DNA from: Candidatus Aenigmatarchaeota archaeon
GTDB lineage: Archaea; Aenigmatarchaeota; Aenigmatarchaeia; GW2011-AR5
Reading direction: 5' to 3'
DNA length: 10,989 nucleotides
Assembly: GCA_016202845.1 (NCBI GenBank)
Contig: JACQNW010000126.1
Coordinates: 1-10,989, forward strand
Shown here: one piece after another, positions 5,225-10,989 of the stretch
Layout of the letters: each line of letters starts with the position of its first letter
How positions within the stretch are numbered: position 1 is the stretch's first letter
Translations under genes and position numbers: made by a program
The notes under the pieces: model-generated
Seen by the model: the letters and a program-made list of their open reading frames with translations, nothing else
What the model was told of the DNA's origin: nothing
Database searches by the model: none

Positions 5225-6256
5225 ATCAGATTGAACTTGCACGCTAGGGCAGAAATTGTACTTATGAACCTGGTGTATGCTTAGAGATGAATAGTCTTTT
5301 ATTATGTCTTTGAATCTTGTTTTCAGGTCCATCATGAGTTCCCTCAGTTTTTGAGGGTTTTCTATCTCTACATCAATCTCAAACTCCCACGGCCCAAGAG
5401 TCTTAACGATGTATACAATATTTGGGTGCATTCTGCAATATTCTTCAAGATGCCTTTCCTGAATTTCTGTCAGATTTTTCAACCCAATCAGGATTTTATA
5501 GTGCATGTAGGGGTATTTTGCCTCGTTTGGCACTATATTGTAATGTTTCACAATGCCCGATTTCTCCAGCTTTCTAATCCTGTCAGCCACTGCATCTGCG
5601 CTTATGCTTACTGCTTCTGCGATGCCAACAGAAGTAGAACGCGCATTCTTCCCCAATTCAAAAAGAATTTTCCAGTCTATGGCGTCTATTTTGGCAGGCA
5701 ATGGCTCAGATCCAAAAAATGACTTGCGCATGGCGCTTTGCGAACGGAGAAGCAAGGTGTATGGACGCGTACGCGTCATTGGATGCGCAGCTTCACTTTC
5801 AATAAGATAGTCCCTGATGAAATACTCACCCCTGACAATAGGCGCCACCTGTTTTTCAGATATGAAATCTTCCATTTTCTTGTTCATTTCCTTCATCGTC
5901 CTGTCAAGATAGGCCATGTCTTTCGCCCATGTTCCAAAGGCAAGGTCATATTTTCCGTCGCAGCTTGCAACCCATACGATATTTGGGTTATCTGAAAGAA
6001 ATTTCAAAATTAAAAGCTCTTTTTTTGTGTCTGCATTCTGCAATCTTAGGAATACTTTGTGAATTGAAAATCCAAGCTTTGAAACATCAATAATCGCGTG
6101 GAACGAAGAAATTATTTCTTCTTTGAGCAACCTGTCTATTCTGAATCCAGCAACCTGCTTTGATATCCTGAGTTTCTTGGCTATTTCTGCAGTATGCTGC
6201 CTTGAATTTATGTCAAGCTCATGCAGTATTTTCCTGTCTGTCAAATCTAAATGCAT
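5216..6256 (-). CDS. Lrp/AsnC-type transcriptional regulator with two tandem units
   Basis: A 346-residue protein made of two Lrp-like units. Unit 1: a winged helix-turn-helix at about 1-50 (LDLTDRKILHELDINSRQHTAEIAKKL) and an RAM-like ligand or effector domain at about 60-150. Unit 2: a winged helix at about 188-238 (KIDAIDWKILFELGKNARSTSVGIAEAV) and an RAM-like domain at about 245-335. Ordinary Lrp proteins are about 150 residues, so this is a fused dimer-like arrangement. The linker (about 155-187) includes MTRTRPYT, encoded by a GC-rich palindrome. A TATA-like TTTAAATAT lies 21-29 nt upstream of the ATG, suggesting a leaderless message. The gene is divergent from the receiver/radical SAM cassette and upstream of the TIGR00304-TrmI run. 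Control of the cassette and of itself is a natural inference from this layout. Confidence 0.88.
   Translation of the reverse strand: MHLDLTDRKILHELDINSRQHTAEIAKKLRISKQVAGFRIDRLLKEEIISSFHAIIDVSKLGFSIHKVFLRLQNADTKKELLILKFLSDNPNIVWVASCDGKYDLAFGTWAKDMAYLDRTMKEMNKKMEDFISEKQVAPIVRGEYFIRDYLIESEAAHPMTRTRPYTLLLRSQSAMRKSFFGSEPLPAKIDAIDWKILFELGKNARSTSVGIAEAVSISADAVADRIRKLEKSGIVKHYNIVPNEAKYPYMHYKILIGLKNLTEIQERHLEEYCRMHPNIVYIVKTLGPWEFEIDVEIENPQKLRELMMDLKTRFKDIIKDYSSLSIHQVHKYNFCPSVQVQSDYK
5764..5777. repeat. GACGCGTACGCGTC palindrome, copy C (in Lrp linker)
   Basis: A perfect 14-bp palindrome, preceded by GGTGTATG, the same left flank as copy B. It encodes part of MTRTRP in the linker between the two Lrp units, a place where inserted residues would be tolerated. 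Confidence 0.55.
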
Positions 6257-6276
6257 TATATTACTCTACCGCTATA

Positions 6277-6285
6277 ATATTTAAA
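6277..6285 (-). promoter_or_regulatory. TATA-like box for the Lrp gene
   Basis: On the minus strand TTTAAATAT ends 21 nt before the ATG at 6256. This spacing predicts transcription starting at or within a few bases of the start codon. Confidence 0.45.
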
Positions 6286-6305
6286 ATTAGCGATTTTGTA
6301 ATATA

Positions 6306-6313
6306 TTTATAAG
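6306..6313 (+). promoter_or_regulatory. TATA-like box for the receiver/radical SAM/diiron cassette
   Basis: TTTATAAG lies about 50 nt before the ATG at 6359, predicting a start near 6332 and a leader of about 27 nt carrying an AGGTG ribosome binding site (6349-6353). It is the strongest TATA match in the divergent spacer 6257-6343. Confidence 0.5.
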
Positions 6314-6326
6314 ATAAATTTTATCT
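6312..6326. promoter_or_regulatory. Perfect palindrome AGATAAA-T-TTTATCT, candidate operator
   Basis: A 15-nt perfect palindrome overlaps the downstream edge of the cassette TATA box and lies between it and the expected transcription start. A dimeric regulator bound here would block the cassette promoter. The divergent tandem Lrp protein is the obvious candidate, by position only. Confidence 0.45.
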
Positions 6327-6358
6327 ATTGGCAAGTAACAATAATGTTAGGTGTGGTT

Positions 6359-6916
6359 ATGAAAGCTACAGTAATAGCTATAGATGATGACGCTGACTTG
6401 GTAAAAGAATACAAAAAAGCTTTTGCCGAGTGCGCAGATGTCATTGGTCTGCCAGGCATTACTCTGGAAATTGATTATTTAGAAGCGTCACTGCAAATGG
6501 CAGACGGCAGTAGAGGAATTATTCTTCTTAATGACAACCTTGGCAAAAATGCCGAAGAAGGGCTGACGCTTTTTAGGAAATTAAGGGGCACCATAAACGG
6601 ATTGAAAGACCATTGTAGAGCTCATTTTGAAATATACCTTACACCAGAATGTAGCCCACTGAACTTTTACGATTCCAAAGATGCAAGGCATCGTGCAGAG
6701 CGTATAATGGGTCATGTGAAACATCACGGCGTTACATCACAACTTGAACATGACGCTTATCTTTCAGAACTTGTGCCGCCCGAAACAGCAAATGAAGTGT
6801 ACAGAAGACTTGGCCTGGACAAAATCAGCAACGCAAGGCTGCCTTATATAGATGGCGCTTTTAGCAAGATCGGCAGGAAAGATTTTGCATCATTTGTTGA
6901 CAGAAAATTATTCTGA
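6359..6916 (+). CDS. Atypical receiver-like (CheY-like) protein, first gene of cassette
   Basis: A 185-residue protein. The N-terminal ~100 residues resemble a response-regulator receiver: VIAIDDDADLVKEYKKAF gives the acidic cluster D9-D11 and helix 1. GIILLNDNLGKNAEEGLTLFRKLR (about 53-76) aligns with the phosphorylation strand and helix 3, and EIYLT (91-95) aligns with the switch-Thr strand. The phospho-Asp position reads N58-D59 instead of the usual single Asp, and the conserved Lys after strand 5 is not evident, so phosphorylation is doubtful. The C-terminal ~80 residues, rich in His and Arg, are unrecognised. No kinase or output domain is seen. The ATG at 6359 is preferred over 6344 because AGGTG precedes it; the radical SAM gene starts 10 nt after the stop. 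Receiver assignment is tentative. Confidence 0.6.
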   Translation: MKATVIAIDDDADLVKEYKKAFAECADVIGLPGITLEIDYLEASLQMADGSRGIILLNDNLGKNAEEGLTLFRKLRGTINGLKDHCRAHFEIYLTPECSPLNFYDSKDARHRAERIMGHVKHHGVTSQLEHDAYLSELVPPETANEVYRRLGLDKISNARLPYIDGAFSKIGRKDFASFVDRKLF

Positions 6917-6926
6917 CGGTGATAAT

Positions 6927-7946
6927 ATGAAGAAACTAGAAATAACAAAAAAACTGGAAGACTTAAGAGACAGGCTGTTTGACGAGAAATTTGTAGCTGT
7001 ACTCAACCTCCCTGGGCCTAATTATTGCGAGAAAAGGGCAGAGCTATCTGCCAGAGACGGCGTAGTACAGCAGTCATGCAAAGGTTGTGTTACTCAAGGT
7101 CTTGGAGTGACAGGGGTTATGCCAGACAACCAGATAAGGCAGGCTATTGATTATTTTGCTGAAAACTATGATACTCAATTTGTTACAGTAAATGGAAGGG
7201 GCGACCCTTTGCACCCAAATGTAAGAGGGCAAACATTTCTAAAACTACAATATGGACGCGCAAAAGGCATGCAAGGATATATTTTCTCAGCCGGCAACAA
7301 TCTGGATTATTATGTGTGCAAGCTTCTTGCGGACAATGAAGTGAACATTATGCTAAGCCTTTTTGGAAACAGGTTTATAGACGCTGATTTTTTTTCTGGA
7401 AAAGAATATCCATCAGCAGAGGGGCGGATGCAAGACCAGGCAACAATAGCAGAAAATATCAGGAACCTGCTTGGCACATACAAAGAATATGAAAAGCGCG
7501 GCCTGTGGCAAACGCAGCCTGAAGCAGGAACAACAAGAATAGGAATGAACTATCCTGTGCAAGAGAGTGATTTGAAAGACAGGAGAAAACTGTCAGAGCT
7601 TAAACAAGCAGCAAATGAAAACGGCGTGTTTTTTGTCTGCAACACAGAGTTTGTTCCGCATGCAGATTCTGAGATACAAAGACAATTAAGAGAGCTTGCA
7701 TACGGGTTCACAGACTTCCACATAAGCCATAGCACAGGCGTTGACGGTCAGTGCCAGATGGGAGCAGGATCTTCTGCTACTGTCGATTACAATGGCACTC
7801 TTTACAGATGCCCTTACATGAGTGGTCCAGGGGAAGGTAATTTTTTCAGCGCTGACGACAACCAGAGAAGGAAAATCCTGACGGGCTACCTAAAAGACAG
7901 GGAATACGCCTGTGTTATGAGGAAAACGCCTTTGGTGGTTAGATGA
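6927..7946 (+). CDS. Radical SAM-like protein with SPASM-like C-terminal cysteines
   Basis: A 339-residue protein starting at the ATG 4 nt after GGTGAT, a strong ribosome binding site. Near the N-terminus the likely cluster-binding cysteines are C34, C51 and C54 (CX16CX2C, not the canonical CX3CX2C). They are followed by VNGRGDPLHP (88-97), which resembles the radical SAM GGEPLLHP motif, by GYIFSAGNN (117-125), like the TNG strand, and by NIMLSLFGN (140-148), like the ISLDG strand. The C-terminal part has C276, then ATVDYNGTLYRCPYM with C295, GEGNFF, and C329, a reduced SPASM/twitch-like arrangement (xxDGxxxPC ... GN ... C) that may hold an auxiliary Fe-S cluster. The last 4 bases overlap the next gene (ATGA). 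Substrate unknown; a peptide or small aromatic compound is possible. Confidence 0.72.
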   Translation: MKKLEITKKLEDLRDRLFDEKFVAVLNLPGPNYCEKRAELSARDGVVQQSCKGCVTQGLGVTGVMPDNQIRQAIDYFAENYDTQFVTVNGRGDPLHPNVRGQTFLKLQYGRAKGMQGYIFSAGNNLDYYVCKLLADNEVNIMLSLFGNRFIDADFFSGKEYPSAEGRMQDQATIAENIRNLLGTYKEYEKRGLWQTQPEAGTTRIGMNYPVQESDLKDRRKLSELKQAANENGVFFVCNTEFVPHADSEIQRQLRELAYGFTDFHISHSTGVDGQCQMGAGSSATVDYNGTLYRCPYMSGPGEGNFFSADDNQRRKILTGYLKDREYACVMRKTPLVVR

Positions 7947-8635
7947 ATTTCTCTGAAGAACTTGATCGATATGAAAATGTTCTGATAAACAAATTCAAAA
8001 ACCATGTTGTTCTAAAGAATATCAGCAAATTAAGCGACAACAATCTTAAAAGATTGCTTTTGCAACGCAGGCTAATTTCATTGGAATTCACGCCACTTTA
8101 CGAACAAACCATATGTGGTTTGGAACATGAGGAAGCAAAGAAAATTTTGAGATGGCTAATAATTGAAGAATATCCGCCAAACAACCAAAATCACAGGGAA
8201 GATCTAGTAACTGATATGATGAAACTAGGATTAACAAAGAAAGAAATACTAAACGTAAAGCCAACAACTCTGACAAATATGACTATAAAGAAATTATTTG
8301 ACTCTATAGAATATTCAGAAAATAACTATGACATAAAGGCGCTTTCCACGCTTAATATCGCAATGGAAGTATTGGTTTCAGAAGAGTATGGAGTAATAAT
8401 ACCTGAGCTTCAAAAAAGATTTGCATTTAACTTTATTGGATCTGCATTCTACGGCCCGCACTATCAGCATGACAGCAAAAACACTTTAGGCGGTCATTCA
8501 AACAAGCTGAATGGGGTCATAAAAAATTTTGTTGATTCGAAAGAAAAGTTAGAAATCGCAAAGAACTGTATGGCAAATGCATGCGAGATAAAGATGGAAT
8601 TTTATGACCAGTTCAGTAATAATATATCAAAATAA
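7943..8635 (+). CDS. Heme-oxygenase-like (CADD/PqqC/TENA-type) putative diiron or iron redox enzyme
   Basis: A 230-residue, mostly helical protein. Spaced acidic and His residues match the heme-oxygenase-like diiron oxidase pattern: E48, E76 (IIEEYPPNNQNH), H84, E142 (AMEVLVSEEYG), H173 and D177 (PHYQHD). From memory these spacings are close to those of the chlamydial CADD ligands. The usual last His, three residues after the Asp, is N180 here, with H185 nearby as a possible substitute. The segment HREDLVTDMMKLGL after the first His is typical of the family. The start ATG overlaps the radical SAM stop, with GGTGG upstream inside that gene, so the two are translationally coupled. Family members oxidise small molecules or cofactors with O2. 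Substrate unknown; assignment rests on motif spacing. Confidence 0.62.
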   Translation: MNFSEELDRYENVLINKFKNHVVLKNISKLSDNNLKRLLLQRRLISLEFTPLYEQTICGLEHEEAKKILRWLIIEEYPPNNQNHREDLVTDMMKLGLTKKEILNVKPTTLTNMTIKKLFDSIEYSENNYDIKALSTLNIAMEVLVSEEYGVIIPELQKRFAFNFIGSAFYGPHYQHDSKNTLGGHSNKLNGVIKNFVDSKEKLEIAKNCMANACEIKMEFYDQFSNNISK

Positions 8636-9898
8636 TTAATCATCAAATTTATAGCCTGCTGCTTTACGGGCTTGGATTTCTGCTTTTTGTACGCTTGGCA
8701 GCAGTTGCCACAGCTTTTCCTGTTCTTCTATCCTTGTCGGCCTTGCGTCCTTAACTGCTTCCAGAAATTTGTCCAAAACATCCTGCCTTTTATCCATCAG
8801 ACGCCTTGGATCGCGCCTCGCATTATGAGCAACATATCCCATCGCTGTGGGAACAGTTAATGTGTATTCGCTCCATACAGCCGTTTCTCTTTCTGGATTG
8901 GCATCAGGATATTTTCCCCAGCTTTTGGCTTCTGCAGCTGTTGATCCTGACAAAGCGCCCCACTCGCCTTGTGCTGTGGTGAATCTTATCAAGCCCTCTG
9001 CGCCTTCAAAACCAGGTATATAAAATATTTCACTTGCAGTAGGGCCTGTTGTCTGTATTTTATTCCTAGGTCCGCCCTCGCCAAAAAATACATTGAATTG
9101 AGGCTGCATCCAGAGTGCATAAGCAGCCGCTTCCAAAACATCCTGACTCGGGCTTGGATCAAATCTTTGTCCGTCTTCTGTGGCAAACAAAGCAAGATCC
9201 ATTCCAAGCGAATGATTGTCTGAAGAGTCCATAAAAACAGGCACCCCGAATTCAGCGGCTCTTACTATGAACGAGCCCTTTTTGTCAACAACAATGCCCG
9301 TTTTATCTTCGTACATCTCTTTTCCAAATTCATTAAGAAGCGTTGCACTTGAGTATGGCTGTGTTAATCTATCTCTTATTTGTTCAGCAAAACGCTGGTT
9401 TATCATGTCCTGCATCTTAAGCGTAAGCCTGTTGTGAATGAAATGTGTGTATATCCTTGTTATTTCCTCGCTGGCCAATTTATCATCGTCTGCGTTATGC
9501 GTTCCATGCCTTACAGGCAGGCCGCATGCAAAGTGCAAATCATGATATACATTTGCTCCCGTTGAAATAATTAAATCCACCAAACCGTGCTCAATAAGGT
9601 CTGCAATGATTCCACCAAAGCCAACAGGCGTTGCTGCCCCAGAAATTCCAAGAGCAATATACATGCCAGCTTTTGCAGAATCAGCATATCTTTTTGCTGC
9701 GATGCATTTCTGCTGCGCCTGATAGCCTGAATGCGCATCTACATTAGTCAGAATATAATTAGAAGCAGCTTTAGTTTCATCTGTCAATCTTATTGGAATT
9801 TGCGCCCTGTATGTTCCAAGTCTTCCAGTTGGATGTTTCATGCAAGAAATAATACTGCAAATCTTTTTATCTTCCAAATCTTCTTTGCCTGCTGTCAT
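8636..9898 (-). CDS. Deoxyhypusine synthase family protein
   Basis: A 420-residue protein of the deoxyhypusine synthase family (NAD-dependent transfer of the aminobutyl group of spermidine to a lysine of aIF5A). Visible motifs are GYQAQ (58-62), ALGISGAATPVGFGGIIADLI (82-102), STGANVYHDLH (112-122), PVFMDSSDNHSLG (220-232), FFGEGGPRNKI (271-281, matching GGGxPKN) and AKSWGKY with K329 as the likely active-site lysine. It differs from canonical enzymes in several places (ISGAATPVG for the usual TGAMVPAG), so a DHS-like or homospermidine-synthase-like activity cannot be excluded. The ATG at 9898 overlaps uppS by 32 nt; the ATG at 9841 would avoid the overlap and starts MKHPTGRLG. Neither has a clear ribosome binding site. 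It is co-directional with uppS, and its stop is directly adjacent to the convergent diiron gene's stop. Confidence 0.85.
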   Translation of the reverse strand: MTAGKEDLEDKKICSIISCMKHPTGRLGTYRAQIPIRLTDETKAASNYILTNVDAHSGYQAQQKCIAAKRYADSAKAGMYIALGISGAATPVGFGGIIADLIEHGLVDLIISTGANVYHDLHFACGLPVRHGTHNADDDKLASEEITRIYTHFIHNRLTLKMQDMINQRFAEQIRDRLTQPYSSATLLNEFGKEMYEDKTGIVVDKKGSFIVRAAEFGVPVFMDSSDNHSLGMDLALFATEDGQRFDPSPSQDVLEAAAYALWMQPQFNVFFGEGGPRNKIQTTGPTASEIFYIPGFEGAEGLIRFTTAQGEWGALSGSTAAEAKSWGKYPDANPERETAVWSEYTLTVPTAMGYVAHNARRDPRRLMDKRQDVLDKFLEAVKDARPTRIEEQEKLWQLLPSVQKAEIQARKAAGYKFDD

Positions 9899-10544
9899 AT
9901 TCGTTTATTGCTGTAACAAATTCTTCTTTCTGCAACTCTGGCCATAGCGGCTTAAGGAAAACAAACTCTGAATAAGCAGACTGCCATGGAAGAAAGCCTG
10001 ACATTCTTTGCTCTCCTGAAGTCCTTAGTATGATATCAGGATCCGGCAAATTTTTTGTAAATAAGAATTTGCTGAAATCCTCGGTTTTTATGTTTTTAAT
10101 ACCTGAAGCCAATATCCTGTTGCAGGCTTCTATTATTTCCTGCCTGCCGCCATAATTTAACGCAAGATTCAGCTGAAATTCATTATACTTTTCTGTTTCT
10201 GACTCCAAATTATGGATTGCATTTATCAGGCTTTTCGGGAATTTGTTGATGTCTCCAATGATCTTCACCTTTAATTGCTCTTTCTTGAACCTTCCATTTT
10301 CCAGAAATTCCTTTATCTTGCCTTCAAATAATCTGAAAAGAAGCCTTCTTTCAAGAGCGCTTCGCTTAAAGTTTTCAGTAGAAAATCCCCATGATGTCAT
10401 CATTTTTACCCCGAGATCTTTTGACCATTCCATTACTTCTATTATCTTGTCAACACCCATTGCATAGGATTTTGTAATAGGTATGTTCATTTTCTTGGCA
10501 AATCGCCTGTTGCCGTCGGGTATTATGGCTATGTGATTTATCAT
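9867..10544 (-). CDS. uppS: Undecaprenyl/polyprenyl diphosphate synthase (cis-prenyltransferase)
   Basis: A 225-residue cis-prenyltransferase that condenses isopentenyl diphosphate onto an allylic primer to make the long polyprenyl carrier used for glycosylation in archaea. All family regions are visible: HIAIIPDGNRRFAK (4-17, with catalytic D10), GFSTENFKR (53-61), LNLALNYGGRQEI (124-136), and PDPDIILRTSGEQRMSGFLPW followed by QSAYSEF and FLKPLWPE in the C-terminal third, ending in the usual RRFG(R). Length is normal for the family. AGGTGC lies 8 nt before the ATG, and a TATA-like TTATAATT lies about 35 nt upstream, so it starts a transcript that continues into the deoxyhypusine synthase gene. 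The enzyme acts at the cytoplasmic face of the membrane. Confidence 0.95.
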   Translation of the reverse strand: MINHIAIIPDGNRRFAKKMNIPITKSYAMGVDKIIEVMEWSKDLGVKMMTSWGFSTENFKRSALERRLLFRLFEGKIKEFLENGRFKKEQLKVKIIGDINKFPKSLINAIHNLESETEKYNEFQLNLALNYGGRQEIIEACNRILASGIKNIKTEDFSKFLFTKNLPDPDIILRTSGEQRMSGFLPWQSAYSEFVFLKPLWPELQKEEFVTAINEYDSRQRRFGR

Positions 10545-10570
10545 TCTTCAGCACCTTTTAGTAATTCAAA

Positions 10571-10579
10571 TAATTATAA
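10571..10579 (-). promoter_or_regulatory. TATA-like box for uppS
   Basis: On the minus strand CTTATAATTATT sits about 35 nt before the ATG at 10544, giving an expected leader of about 8-10 nt. It lies between the stop of the frameshifted small gene and uppS. Confidence 0.45.
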
Positions 10580-10618
10580 GGATGCCTTAAAAAGGTTTTA
10601 ATGCAGACATCAATTTTA

Positions 10619-10908
10619 TTATTGTTCTAAAACCATGCAGTTATAGAATACAGCAATCTCCTCAAAAAACGCTGCGGCATATTCTTCGTCAGGACCTCTA
10701 AATCCAACTTCGTAATCTGCCGCATGCCCTTTTGTTATCTCAGCAGCTTCATGCCTTTTTTATAGGCGGTTAAAGTTCTGCCGCACCGCTCCTCCTGCAC
10801 CGGCCTGTTTTCTGCCAGCCTGAATGCTATATACCTGTCGCCTAAGCTTGCCAATACCAAAGCTCCTGCAATAATACCAGCTCTTAGATAATCTCCGGGA
10901 GCATTCAT
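10619..10908 (-). pseudogene. Small hypothetical gene with a frameshift at an A6 tract
   Basis: The ATG at 10908 begins MNAPGDYLRAGIIAGALVLA and stays open to a TAA at 10735 (57 codons). From the TATAAAAAAGG tract (about 10756-10765) the next frame is open to the TAA at 10619, reading RHEAAEITKGHAADYEVGF and on to FYNCMVLEQ. One extra A, or a -1 slip at AAA AAA, joins them into a protein of about 95 residues with a short hydrophobic helix at the N-terminus and an acidic helical C-terminus. A TATA-like TTAAATAG 29 nt before the ATG indicates a leaderless promoter. It may be a broken gene, a sequencing error or recoding. No family recognised. Confidence 0.5.
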
Positions 10909-10929
10909 GAAAATTTTTATTGCAAAATT

Positions 10930-10937
10930 CTATTTAA
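10930..10937 (-). promoter_or_regulatory. TATA-like box for the frameshifted small gene
   Basis: On the minus strand TTAAATAG begins about 29 nt before the ATG at 10908, the spacing expected for a leaderless archaeal message. Confidence 0.35.
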
Positions 10938-10989
10938 GCTCAATTTAAGCACGAAATATAATTAGTTTGAAATGTCAGAAATTATAATC

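Noticed and set aside
5351..5995. Several plus-strand ORFs of 85-123 codons opposite the Lrp gene
   Set aside because: They are antisense shadows of a clear two-unit Lrp protein, with no family motifs or translation signals.
6852..6926. 25-residue N-terminal extension of the radical SAM-like protein
   Set aside because: It would overlap the receiver-like gene by 65 nt; the ATG at 6927 has a strong GGTGAT site directly before it.
8672..9916. Multiple ORFs of 60-84 codons on both strands within the deoxyhypusine synthase gene
   Set aside because: Other-frame shadows of a gene with conserved motifs throughout.
1..10989. CRISPR array, insertion sequence or rRNA
   Set aside because: No regularly spaced direct repeats, transposase motifs or rRNA-like sequence were seen; the only mobile element supported is the intein.

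Overview
This window looks archaeal and is probably from a small, AT-rich DPANN-type genome. The evidence is a Hel308-type helicase, an archaeal TrmI tRNA methyltransferase, a TIGR00304/DUF131 membrane protein, Lrp-type regulators, a deoxyhypusine-synthase-family enzyme, a cis-prenyltransferase, an intron-bearing tRNA, TATA-like boxes placed for very short leaders, and GGTGAT-type ribosome binding sites. The exact lineage is inference.

Layout. Left (1-1733, +): the 3' part of a hel308-like gene whose motif VI is interrupted by an intein with a LAGLIDADG homing endonuclease; both intein and helicase run off the left edge. Next, on the minus strand, come a 40-residue, nine-cysteine microprotein (1909-2031) and a tRNA-Pro(CGG) gene (2155-2344) that needs two introns of about 59 nt to fold. 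The 322-nt spacer 2345-2666 holds two tandem inverted repeats built from related TATGTCAYT-like sites.

Middle (2667-6256, all minus): a tightly packed run read right to left. It comprises a tandem Lrp/AsnC-type regulator, a 49-residue small ORF, a two-helix TIGR00304 membrane protein, a four-repeat PQQ-like propeller protein, TrmI, and a class I O-methyltransferase. From TIGR00304 onward the junctions are overlaps or gaps of a few bases.

Divergent from the regulator (6359-8635, +) is a three-gene cassette: an atypical receiver-like protein, a radical-SAM-like protein with a CX16CX2C cysteine pattern and SPASM-like C-terminal cysteines, and a protein resembling heme-oxygenase-like diiron oxidases (CADD/PqqC type). 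The last two overlap by ATGA. A perfect palindrome sits beside the TATA box. This cassette is the best candidate for an undescribed pathway, perhaps radical-SAM modification followed by an O2-dependent step.

Right (8636-10908, minus): a frameshifted small gene, then uppS (cis-prenyltransferase), then a deoxyhypusine-synthase-family gene overlapping the uppS 3' end. The latter converges stop-to-stop with the cassette.

Three short GC-rich palindromes of the form GACGC...GCGTC recur in unrelated places: a tRNA intron, the O-methyltransferase gene and the linker of the Lrp gene. Two share the flank GGTGTAT, suggesting a small dispersed palindromic element.
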